12,415 bases of DNA, taken from assembly GCA_002441045.1 (NCBI GenBank), contig DJWQ01000028.1, forward strand, positions 1 to 12,415, read 5' to 3'. The position numbers were made by a program, and so were the translations under genes. The notes beneath the pieces are model-generated. The model was given only the letters and a program-made list of their open reading frames with translations, was not told where the DNA came from and made no database searches. Source of the DNA: Firmicutes bacterium UBA6226. GTDB lineage: Bacteria; Bacillota_A; Clostridia; Peptostreptococcales; Acidaminobacteraceae. Of the stretch, positions 1 to 6,026 are shown piece by piece; the first letter of the stretch is position 1; every line of letters starts with the position of its first letter.

Positions 1-820
1 AGGCGAACTTTGTGTTTCCGGCGGAAATTGCCGTTTGGAAATCGCCTGTTGCGTATTCGGTGATAAGAAGCAAAAGCAAGCTGAACCGTGTTGCGTTATC
101 TAACTGAAAGAACTTAGAACCCCTGTTGCTTGCCATTTGCCGGAATTCTGCCCGTGTTTCATATGAAAACGGCTTGTATCCAGATACAGATGATAGCTTA
201 TCATCAGCTGGTGTGGCTTGTGCTGCTCCTGTTCCATCGACATAAGCACCAGAACCACCGCCTGCCGAAGCGTCCCACAAAACACCTCCGTATTTCCCAA
301 CATACGCATAATCAAGCTCTTTTCCATTGCGGTAGTGCATGGGCGAAACTTCATAGCCCGGTAATCTTTGAAACGACACCATCGCTTCCAATGTGTCTGT
401 TGTCGGTGTGAGTTTATAGTAGAACTTCGGAACACGTATCATAACCTGCCCATCCGTTCCGTCAAGGCTCGCAGTAGAGCCATCCCACTTTTTTGTGTGG
501 TCGGAATCGTTAAGTAGGTATTTCAGATTTAGCGAATCATCAACTACGCAACCGTGCATGGCTGATTGGATTGGTAGCAAAGAGTCGGAAAGTGTAACGC
601 CTACGGATTCGCCTTTAGTTCCACCTAATCTTTCCCATGAGTTGGTTGCCTTTGTGAATTTTGCTCCATATTCCCTTGAACCGTGAATATATGTAGCAAA
701 TTCAGATGCATTAATCTTTTTTGTTTCCGACCCGCTTGTGTCAACAATTGGCAATACATCGTCTGATGCAACTTCCCCACTTGTCAACGCATTTAGGACA
801 CTTATTTTTTTATCTGCCAT
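1..820 (-). CDS. Tail fibre / receptor-binding protein with C-type-lectin-like C-terminal region (3' end off window)
   Basis: The frame is open from the ATG at 820-818 to the left edge, at least 273 codons, without a stop, so the C-terminus is missing. A GAGGG ribosome-binding site lies 8 nt before the ATG. The N-terminus (MADKKISVLNALTSGEVASD, then D.LPIVD and ETKKINASEF) has the 'KIS.L......DD.lpiv....TkKi' pattern common at the start of phage tail-fibre proteins, which attaches the fibre to the virion. From about residue 115 the chain has VMIRVPKFYYK, FQRLPGYEVSP, a Gly-rich turn, SGYKPFSYETRAEF and a Leu-rich LLLLLITEYATGDFQTAIS segment. This resembles the C-type-lectin/FGE-like fold of phage receptor-binding proteins, some of which are targets of diversity-generating retroelements. 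By hand count GC is about 48% over 1-480, above the more AT-rich genes to the right, which suggests a separately acquired tip. The virion role is fairly sure; the lectin fold is inferred by eye. Confidence 0.75.
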   Translation of the reverse strand, partial: MADKKISVLNALTSGEVASDDVLPIVDTSGSETKKINASEFATYIHGSREYGAKFTKATNSWERLGGTKGESVGVTLSDSLLPIQSAMHGCVVDDSLNLKYLLNDSDHTKKWDGSTASLDGTDGQVMIRVPKFYYKLTPTTDTLEAMVSFQRLPGYEVSPMHYRNGKELDYAYVGKYGGVLWDASAGGGSGAYVDGTGAAQATPADDKLSSVSGYKPFSYETRAEFRQMASNRGSKFFQLDNATRFSLLLLLITEYATGDFQTAISAGNTKFA

Positions 821-823
821 GAT

Positions 824-964
824 TTAACCCTCTATACCTATTATATTACCATCTTCAAGCAATAATCTATCACCATTTTCCTGAAGTAAATACCATAGCA
901 CGGTATGTAAAATATTCCTAACATTCTGAACAAGATTTATTGCAAGGTTATATCGTATATTCAT
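824..964 (-). CDS. 46-aa phage mini-protein with LLLEDG motif
   Basis: A short frame of 46 codons (MNIRYNLAINLVQNVRN...) fills the space between the spike-base-like gene and the tail fibre. It starts 4 nt after the upstream stop and ends 3 nt before the tail-fibre ATG, the spacing of the rest of the operon. A GGTGAT sequence 3 nt before the ATG is a modest ribosome-binding site. The C-terminal half reads YLLQENGDRLLLEDGNIIGI; the 'llqEnGd.lllEdG' pattern recurs in small phage proteins and at the ends of phage structural proteins, usually without assigned function. There is no transmembrane segment or signal peptide. It is too short for most gene finders. It could instead be a remnant of the C-terminal tail of a longer virion protein, but the tight packing favours a real translated gene. 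Confidence 0.6.
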   Translation of the reverse strand: MNIRYNLAINLVQNVRNILHTVLWYLLQENGDRLLLEDGNIIGIEG

Positions 965-968
965 AATA

Positions 969-1265
969 TCACCACAATGCTACTACATCAGATGCTGTTG
1001 TCCCAGTTGCCTTAACCTTTACAACAGACAACGGAAGAAGACTACCTTGTGCAACACCTTTTATTGTTACGGATGTTCCTCCAGTTCCCTTTGTGTCGGC
1101 TGCCATTTGCACGGCCACATCACCTGCCTGACCCACCCAAAGTGCACGTGTCGGATTTAAAGAACCTGAATCACTTGCCGTAAGTGTTGATGCATCTTGT
1201 GCGGGCATCATAAAGTAAGCTGCTTCTGCAGCACTCATTTTATGAAATCCTAATTGCTGAGCCAT
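969..1265 (-). CDS. Small beta-rich virion protein, spike-base-like (RCAP_Rcc01079-type)
   Basis: The product is 98 aa. An AAGGAG ribosome-binding site 8 nt before the ATG overlaps the stop of the previous gene. From about residue 25 the sequence follows the pattern ASD...LNPTRALWVGQAGDVAVQ, then VTIKGVAQGSLLPLSV and a terminal KATGTTASDVVALW. The three landmarks, 'TRaLyVG.aGDvav', 'f..v.aGtllPv.v..v' and 'aTGTTAtdivaLw', match what I know of the small 'spike base protein, RCAP_Rcc01079 family' found in gene transfer agents and phages. By analogy it would be a beta-sandwich that seats a fibre or spike on the particle, which suits its position just upstream of the tail fibre. The N-terminal 20 residues (Ala/Met-rich) look like an assembly helix. 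The family call rests on motif memory and the role on analogy. Confidence 0.6.
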   Translation of the reverse strand: MAQQLGFHKMSAAEAAYFMMPAQDASTLTASDSGSLNPTRALWVGQAGDVAVQMAADTKGTGGTSVTIKGVAQGSLLPLSVVKVKATGTTASDVVALW

Positions 1266-1277
1266 AATAATTTCTCC

Positions 1278-1577
1278 TTAATATGCTCTGGGCTTAACAG
1301 TCCCATAAGTTGGTTTATTTGCTGTCCTAACCTCTTGGTCATACAATAATTTATATGTTGGGTTATTTGTTAAATTAAATAATGCAAAATATGCAAGTGC
1401 GAGATGATGCTTTTTATCAAAATTTGGTTCATCTGTATCAGAAATAAGTTCAGAAGCTGTTTTATTATATGTTATTTCAATCTCTTTACCAGAAGCTGCT
1501 GCGACATAATTAATATCATCTGCACTATATAATATGTGCAAATATTTATTATCTTCATAAAATACTGTGCTTGACAT
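1278..1577 (-). CDS. C-terminal half of a split head-tail adaptor
   Basis: The product is 99 aa, starting at the ATG at 1577-1575. The ATG shares its A with the TAA stop of the upstream gene (TAATG), a layout typical of termination-reinitiation coupling. A GTG at 1586-1584 in the same frame is a less likely start. The sequence holds VFYEDNKYLHILYS, EIEITYNKTASELISDTDEP and KHHLALAYFALFNL, ending in a Lys/Pro-rich tail. This is the pattern of the second half of phage adaptor (neck) proteins: a beta strand 'Y.d.k.lhi', an '.i.Y.k.a..l..dtDeP' strand-turn, then a helix 'hhaL..yala.ly'. The intact 216-aa adaptor two genes upstream shows the same order (WELFYIKESAAITS, then LIVEYAALQYKY). On its own it lacks the N-terminal helices and PSD motif, which are supplied by the preceding gene. 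Either a functional two-subunit protein or a frameshift product. Confidence 0.65.
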   Translation of the reverse strand: MSSTVFYEDNKYLHILYSADDINYVAAASGKEIEITYNKTASELISDTDEPNFDKKHHLALAYFALFNLTNNPTYKLLYDQEVRTANKPTYGTVKPRAY

Positions 1578-1888
1578 TATGACCACCCCACTGATGCACT
1601 TACAGAACGAGATGCTGAATCAAAATCAAGAAAGTTTGCCCTGTTAATCTTTTCACCATTAAAACAAACTTTAACAATTCTTTCACAGTCTGAGGGTAGT
1701 GCATATGCAGTATAGCTACTTGCAGATGAAACTGTTTTTACACTTTTTAATATATTTGAATGTGCAGAAAAGTCATATAATGCCTGATTTATTAAAGCAT
1801 CTATAAGGGATTTTTCCGTATATTCAAAAATAACCCCCTCAGCACGACCCTTTAGCATGACAAAATCACGCAACTGTTTAAGATTCAC
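1577..1888 (-). CDS. N-terminal half of a split head-tail adaptor
   Basis: The product is 103 aa from a GTG at 1888-1886, chosen because AGGAG lies 5 nt before it; the start overlaps the previous gene by 11 nt. It contains an N-terminal helix pair (LRDFVMLKG..., then SLIDALINQALYDFSAH), a Tyr/Ser-rich strand and the motif ALPSDCERIVKVCFNGEKIN, followed by FLDFDSAS. The 'lPsD..rivkV' motif after paired helices is the signature of podovirus head-tail adaptor proteins, and the neighbouring 216-aa protein has the matching MTVPSDYVKLIMATC. It stops at TAA 1579-1577 immediately after a GGGG run (1589-1586), and the missing second half is encoded in the -1 frame by the next gene. Together the two halves give about 203 aa, close to the full-length neighbour. 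The adaptor-like fold is inferred from motifs. Confidence 0.65.
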   Translation of the reverse strand: MNLKQLRDFVMLKGRAEGVIFEYTEKSLIDALINQALYDFSAHSNILKSVKTVSSASSYTAYALPSDCERIVKVCFNGEKINRANFLDFDSASRSVSASVGWS

Positions 1889-2528
1889 GCCGACTCCTGC
1901 GTTTATTTATTGATGTAAAATCAAGCTGAATATTTTGATTTATATCTTGAACCTTTGCAAAATATTCCTGAATCTTTACGTTAAATGCTTCAAGTTCTTC
2001 ATCGCTGTATTTATACTGTAGAGCAGCATATTCAACAATTAAAGAATCTATAACTGGATTTTCGCTTACAGATTGATTTGAAGATGTAATTGCGGCGGAC
2101 TCTTTAATATAAAACAATTCCCACTTTTTAGCCGTGTTTGACGTATCTGCAGCAAATCTAAACGAACCGTTATACATTGAACCAACTGGATAACTTTCAG
2201 ATGGTGAGCGATAACTGTTTCTACCAGTTGTTATATCCAAATATTCAACTGGATTAACAAACTTTACAGGGTAATTAGTGCTTCCACTGATACATGTAGC
2301 CATTATGAGCTTTACATAATCAGATGGAACTGTCATCACATTGCCTGCCGTTGTCGCAATTGATGAAGATGTCATGGAGTTTGGAAAATATTCAGGCGGT
2401 AAAAGCCGTTTTATTTGTTCCAAACCTTCATTTAACCACTGTAATACCTGAGTCTGTGATGGTGTAGATGAAGTGTTTATATCCACGCCGAGCTTTGCAG
2501 CCACCCTTTGAACAAGTGTTTGTGCCAT
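1878..2528 (-). CDS. Head-tail adaptor (neck) protein
   Basis: The product is 216 aa. The ATG at 2528 is preceded by AAAGGA with a 7-nt spacer, located in the last codons of the upstream gene. Adaptor proteins form a dodecameric ring under the portal and join head to tail. Visible features are an N-terminal helix (LVQRVAAKLGV), a TQVLQWLNEGLEQIKRLLPPEY helix pair, a Ser/Thr-rich strand, MTVPSDYVKLIMATC (residues about 75-90), VKFVNPVEYLDI, WELFYIKESAAI, a helix LIVEYAALQYKYSDEE, and a basic C-terminus (INKRRSRRES) suited to inserting against the portal or DNA. Length and order fit adaptors of P22/SU10-type podoviruses. It lies directly upstream of a second, split adaptor-like pair, so the neck probably has two related rings. 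The family is inferred from the pattern, not from a search. Confidence 0.7.
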   Translation of the reverse strand: MAQTLVQRVAAKLGVDINTSSTPSQTQVLQWLNEGLEQIKRLLPPEYFPNSMTSSSIATTAGNVMTVPSDYVKLIMATCISGSTNYPVKFVNPVEYLDITTGRNSYRSPSESYPVGSMYNGSFRFAADTSNTAKKWELFYIKESAAITSSNQSVSENPVIDSLIVEYAALQYKYSDEELEAFNVKIQEYFAKVQDINQNIQLDFTSINKRRSRRES

Positions 2529-2531
2529 TTT

Positions 2532-2831
2532 TTAATCCTTTAACTTAACCAACTCTTTTATGATATCAACCTTTTTCTTTTTATGAGTTTTTATTCCATT
2601 TTCAGAGGCTACACGTTTTAAGCTGTTCCAATCCATATTCTCATAATCTATAACTTTTTGCTTGTTATCATTTTTAGCATCATTATCATCTTTTAATTCA
2701 AAAAACGAATGTTCAAAAAATTTACTTTTTCTAAGCCTTTCTGCCTCTTCTTCTGTTGCGTCATATATTCCACAAGTAAATCTTGCAAACTCATATTTTG
2801 CAAATGGAACATTACAAACAAATCTAATCAT
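2532..2831 (-). CDS. Small phage head protein with C-terminal LEM/SAP-like helix-extended-helix
   Basis: The product is 99 aa. The ATG at 2831 is chosen over upstream in-frame codons because GGGAGG lies 8 nt before it; it overlaps the end of the glycosyltransferase gene by 8 nt (ATGATTAG junction). The N-terminal half (MIRFVCNVPFAKYEFARFTC, then IYDATEEEAERLRKSKFFEH) follows the short beta-domain pattern of small proteins often found after capsid genes: 'f.nG.y.t.deeeae.Lr...ff'. After an acidic linker the last 40 residues read MDWNSLKRVASENGIKTHKK, then KKVDIIKELVKL, which is the W..LK..A.E.GIkt..kkk.diI.eL pattern of HeH/LEM, SAP or Rho-N-like helical domains that bind DNA or protein. Function in the virion is unknown; head completion is the usual guess from position. 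Confidence 0.65.
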   Translation of the reverse strand: MIRFVCNVPFAKYEFARFTCGIYDATEEEAERLRKSKFFEHSFFELKDDNDAKNDNKQKVIDYENMDWNSLKRVASENGIKTHKKKKVDIIKELVKLKD

Positions 2832-4251
2832 TTTTTGATCCTCCCGCTTCAATTTTTGCAACTTCAAGGATTCCTTCTTTTGCGGTTTTTCTACCGCTAA
2901 CCATGTTGTCATGTTGTCTATAAAAATATCCAAAATGGTGTATTGCAACAGATGTTACAAAACCATTTTTTCTTGTCCTATCAATTAATTCTGTATCTAC
3001 CAATTTTTTTAAATTTTCATCAAATGGATATTCCTTTAGGTATTTTAAAAGCCACATACCCGTTGGTATTGATGGGCTATACCCAAGTTTATCTCCATCT
3101 ACCATTGCAGTATAACTATGTGCACTTACTATACAATCCATTTGTGCCTGTGCATTTGTTATCGCAACTACCATGCTATATATCATGTCATTTGATATAT
3201 AATCATCATCTCCAAGAATATATAAATAATCAGATTTACATTGTTTGGCAAGTGAATTATAAGCCTTGCCAACCCCCATCTGATATTTCCCATTTTCGTC
3301 GATAGGGTTATCCAAAACAAGTATATCATCAACCCTATATGTTTGCATTTGAGCACTTCTTAAGGCTGCTTCAAACCACTTTTTATTTCTGCCAGAATCA
3401 ACTATTCCAATAGAAACTGTTGGCAATTTAGCCCTGTTTAAAATTGTATCCCAGTTGTTTAAAAAACCAGATTCTCTATAATACCAGTTCCCGTGTCTAC
3501 CATCATGCCCATCTTTTTTTATATTTCGTATGGCTTGCACAATATCTTCTACTTCATTAACCCTATAAGTAAAAGGAAACTGGTGGTTAGTAATAACAGA
3601 CATACCAGATAAAACAGCTTCAATAACCGTATTGGGAAAACCATCATGTTCTGTATATCTTATAAAAATCTGACACTTTTTCATAAGTTTTAAAACATTG
3701 CCCCATTTCAATCTTCCATGATTTTTTATATTGGAAGGGAGCCCCTTAAATACATCTTCAGGACAACCAAACCAATGAAACTGAACATTGGGCAATCTAT
3801 TGGCAACTTCAACCATCTCATTGGGCATATATAATGCCTTGCCAGGTTCATAAACCAAAACATCCAATTTGCCACTATAATCACGTGGGCTGTATTTAAT
3901 TTTACTCATATCTCCTGAAAATGTTGGAGCAAATACAGCACCAATACCATATCGAGATAAATAATCCCTTATCATTCTACTGGCACATGAATAATAAATA
4001 TTTTTTTTGCCAGTAAGTTTTTCCAAATAACCATTTGCACCACACCAAAACGCATCCGTTCCACACCAGTGCAAATTTATTTTATTTTCTGTTTTTAATA
4101 ATGTTTCAAAATCTTCTACCGAATAAACTCCAAACCAAAAAACTTCATCTTCTGTATTAATGTTTTCCAATTCTACATAATCTAATTTTAGTTTATTCTG
4201 GAGTTTTTCTCCAAAATAACTCATAGCTTTTTTGTTGTAGTATATTTTCAT
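2824..4251 (-). CDS. Two-domain glycosyltransferase (GT4-like plus GT2-like) in the virion module
   Basis: The product is 475 aa, with GGAG 5 nt before the ATG. Residues 1 to about 270 resemble a GT-B (GT4-type) sugar-nucleotide transferase: HWCGTDAFWCG (61-71), a nucleotide-binding half with VLVYEPGKALYMPN and LPNVQFHWFGCPED, and DGFPNTVIEAVLSGMSVIT (203-221), the E-x7-E/'EA...G.pVI' motif with Asp203 in place of the first Glu. Residues about 278-475 form a GT-A (GT2-type) domain: PTVSIGIVDSGRNK, SAQMQTYRVDDILVLDNP, the metal-binding ILGDDDY (Asp348-350) and FYRQHDNMVSG near the end. There is no signal peptide or membrane segment, so a soluble cytoplasmic enzyme. It sits between the capsid genes and the adaptors, after a 68-nt gap with a stem-loop. 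The target could be capsid or fibre protein, or host surface glycan; the sequence does not decide. Confidence 0.85.
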   Translation of the reverse strand: MKIYYNKKAMSYFGEKLQNKLKLDYVELENINTEDEVFWFGVYSVEDFETLLKTENKINLHWCGTDAFWCGANGYLEKLTGKKNIYYSCASRMIRDYLSRYGIGAVFAPTFSGDMSKIKYSPRDYSGKLDVLVYEPGKALYMPNEMVEVANRLPNVQFHWFGCPEDVFKGLPSNIKNHGRLKWGNVLKLMKKCQIFIRYTEHDGFPNTVIEAVLSGMSVITNHQFPFTYRVNEVEDIVQAIRNIKKDGHDGRHGNWYYRESGFLNNWDTILNRAKLPTVSIGIVDSGRNKKWFEAALRSAQMQTYRVDDILVLDNPIDENGKYQMGVGKAYNSLAKQCKSDYLYILGDDDYISNDMIYSMVVAITNAQAQMDCIVSAHSYTAMVDGDKLGYSPSIPTGMWLLKYLKEYPFDENLKKLVDTELIDRTRKNGFVTSVAIHHFGYFYRQHDNMVSGRKTAKEGILEVAKIEAGGSKND

Positions 4252-4272
4252 TTAGTCTCCATTTAAGGTTTA

Positions 4273-4311
4273 GGTAATTTGGGGGTGAAATTAATCACCC
4301 CCTCAATTACC
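4273..4311 (-). terminator. Strong stem-loop between capsid genes and glycosyltransferase
   Basis: The 8-bp stem GGGGGTGA/TCACCCCC (4281-4288 with 4295-4302) closes a 6-nt loop. It is extended after a small internal loop by a 7-bp stem GGTAATT/AATTACC (4273-4279 with 4305-4311). In minus-strand RNA it begins 8 nt after the stop of the preceding gene, and no uridine run follows, so it is not a textbook Rho-independent terminator in that direction. A T-rich run does follow it on the plus strand, where no gene ends. Partial termination or protection of the 3' end of the abundant capsid mRNA are the likeliest roles. The structure is certain on paper; the role is inferred. Confidence 0.45.
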
Positions 4312-4319
4312 CATTATTT

Positions 4320-4697
4320 TTACCAGTTGGTGTAATACACCTTGATAGTTAGTCCTTGAGCCGTTGCAATACTTGCTGATTTCGCAACTGTTAATGCACC
4401 CGCTATCGGAATAGGGGCAGGTAAAAACATGTTTGGAAATTCAACGACGCTGGCTGTATTACTAAGTAAATACTTACCAACCGTTGTGCTACCATCAAAA
4501 ACATGCAGATGTTGGCCTGCGGTCATATTGGTTGCACTTTCAACATTATATCCCCAAAAGAGACAACCTGTAAGTGCTGTTCCACCACTGTCTTTAATGG
4601 CATATCCGCCAGATGTAAGTTTACTGGCTGACATTGAACAAGATGTTGCAAGCTCAATAAAGGGAGCAGAAAGTTTACCTTTAGGTGTTAAAGACAT
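4320..4697 (-). CDS. Small Gly/Ser/Thr-rich virion protein, possible capsid decoration
   Basis: The product is 125 aa, starting 11 nt after the capsid gene's stop with a GGGGGTG ribosome-binding site 4 nt before the ATG. The sequence is rich in Ser, Thr, Ala and Gly with alternating hydrophobics, suggesting an all-beta protein: SGGYAIKDSGGTALTGCLFW, GQHLHVFDGSTTVGKYLLS, PAPIPIAGALTVAKSAS and a terminal LTIKVYYTNW. There is no signal peptide or transmembrane helix. Tailed phages often encode a 100-150-aa decoration or head-stabilising protein directly after the major capsid protein, and beta-sandwich folds are usual for them. That position and composition are the only grounds for the call. An alternative is a small head fibre or neck spike base, since the Pro-rich turn followed by a C-terminal strand resembles the small spike-base-like protein at the left of the operon. 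Confidence 0.6.
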   Translation of the reverse strand: MSLTPKGKLSAPFIELATSCSMSASKLTSGGYAIKDSGGTALTGCLFWGYNVESATNMTAGQHLHVFDGSTTVGKYLLSNTASVVEFPNMFLPAPIPIAGALTVAKSASIATAQGLTIKVYYTNW

Positions 4698-4708
4698 ATC
4701 ACACCCCC

Positions 4709-6004
4709 TTAATCGCTGAATCTGAATACAGAGTGAGTCTCAGGCAGTTTGACAATTAAACCAATTTGTGAGAGGTATTGTTCCTCAACTGCATCAGTTC
4801 CAGGTGTTTGAATGTTTGTTTCCCATTGAGTATCACGGAAAACCATTAGTCCAACATTGGCAGGGTCAATATTAACCATAAAGTTTTTATAGACACTACC
4901 ACGAAGTAGCGGATCATATACAAGGTCAAGGTCACCTGAAGGTGTTTCAAGACGCATAATCTTGAGACCAAGTTTATTTTCAGCCTGTGTCATACTAATA
5001 TCATTTTCCGCACGTGCGAGTTTAGTAAAGAAGGTCATAACACCACGACCACAGATTGAGAATTTACGCACAGACGAATCATATTCGTAAACCTCTTCCA
5101 TATCATCCATAAAGTCATTGAATGTATATGACGCTTTTGTTTTGTTAAACTCACGAGCCCCACCGATACCATTGTTAGCTGCACCATAGATTGTAGCATT
5201 TATAATACCATGAGATGTTCTGTTTGGCGCACTTGAACCAAGTAATGCAGCAGCACCAGGTGCACTAAAGGGATTACCTTTAGAAGAACCATAACGCTGA
5301 CCAAAGATAAACGCTCTTTCCTGCTCAATGAGGTGTTCTTTCATTTTGTCGGCACGAATACGAGCATATTCACCACCACCAAAGGTGCGTGTATTGCGAA
5401 GCGTATTATCAATACCATACTTGGTTTTAAATATCTGAGCAGATGCCCAAACAGATTCCAGGTTATCACTATATCCAGATGCTTTAGCAGAACCATCTTC
5501 AAAAGCACTACCAATCCTCTGAACCTGGTCATTTTTAGCAGCATTAAAACCTGGCGTGTTTGTAATCATCGTTCCAGTTACTTTTACAAGCGAATTTGTG
5601 CTATCAAGGCTTGTTGAAGATACAAGAATATTGGCATATTTGCTATGGTCATCAGCATCAACAACCTGAATTATATGTCCCGCCAGAATCGTTGTGGTGG
5701 GATTGTTTGTAATTTTAACTTTTATATCTGCCGAGCTACCTGCAGATACAGACGTAATAGTTGTTGCTGCCGAAACTGAATAAGTCAAATTATCCAACCA
5801 GTGAGCACGATGTTCGAGAAATTTATAATCAGGATCATCAACCTGTTCTTTAGGAAGTCTGCGAAGCAGAGAAAGAAAGGGAGTCGCCTGCGGAACAAGT
5901 TCAGCAACCTTGTCACCAAGATTGAACTTACGCCGATCTCGATACATCACACTCGCAGTTGATGTGTATAGTGACTTATTACCCGAGTTGTAAGTAATAG
6001 GCAT
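4709..6004 (-). CDS. Major capsid protein, HK97 fold, SU10/DUF5309-like
   Basis: The product is 431 aa, the usual size for this family. It follows the scaffold gene directly, as expected of the major head protein. The N-terminal region (DKVAELVPQATPFLSLLRRL, residues 31-50, then DYKFLEHRAHWLDN) matches the 'l.di...i.P.dTPFls.l....a....feW..d' start of SU10-type capsid proteins. Next come a Thr/Ser-rich beta stretch (about 75-150) carrying a VKITNNPTTTILAGHIIQVV element, a long helix region around residues 190-235 (MKEHLIEQERAFIFGQRYG) typical of the HK97 spine helix, and a C-terminal P/A-domain segment (DLVYDPLLRGSVYKNFMVNI). The AGGAG lies unusually far (11 nt) from the ATG, with a two-codon AUG-UAG in between. 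No protease or large cleaved delta domain is evident in or beside the gene, consistent with the separate scaffold. Confidence 0.85.
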   Translation of the reverse strand: MPITYNSGNKSLYTSTASVMYRDRRKFNLGDKVAELVPQATPFLSLLRRLPKEQVDDPDYKFLEHRAHWLDNLTYSVSAATTITSVSAGSSADIKVKITNNPTTTILAGHIIQVVDADDHSKYANILVSSTSLDSTNSLVKVTGTMITNTPGFNAAKNDQVQRIGSAFEDGSAKASGYSDNLESVWASAQIFKTKYGIDNTLRNTRTFGGGEYARIRADKMKEHLIEQERAFIFGQRYGSSKGNPFSAPGAAALLGSSAPNRTSHGIINATIYGAANNGIGGAREFNKTKASYTFNDFMDDMEEVYEYDSSVRKFSICGRGVMTFFTKLARAENDISMTQAENKLGLKIMRLETPSGDLDLVYDPLLRGSVYKNFMVNIDPANVGLMVFRDTQWETNIQTPGTDAVEEQYLSQIGLIVKLPETHSVFRFSD

Positions 6005-6026
6005 TTTCTACATTTCTCCTACGAGA

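Noticed and set aside
484..494. CCCACTTTTTT matching the regulatory box, also near 2121 and 3379
   Set aside because: In these genes it is simply the codons for Lys-Lys-Trp within conserved protein sequence, with no promoter elements nearby.
2832..2948. Longer 138-aa version of the LEM/SAP-like gene starting at 2948
   Set aside because: The extra 39 residues lie wholly inside the glycosyltransferase gene and read as an out-of-frame shadow; the ATG at 2831 has a strong GGGAGG.
5333..5617. Open frames on the plus strand opposite the capsid, portal and terminase genes
   Set aside because: They lack ribosome-binding sites and are low-complexity mirror frames of well-supported genes.
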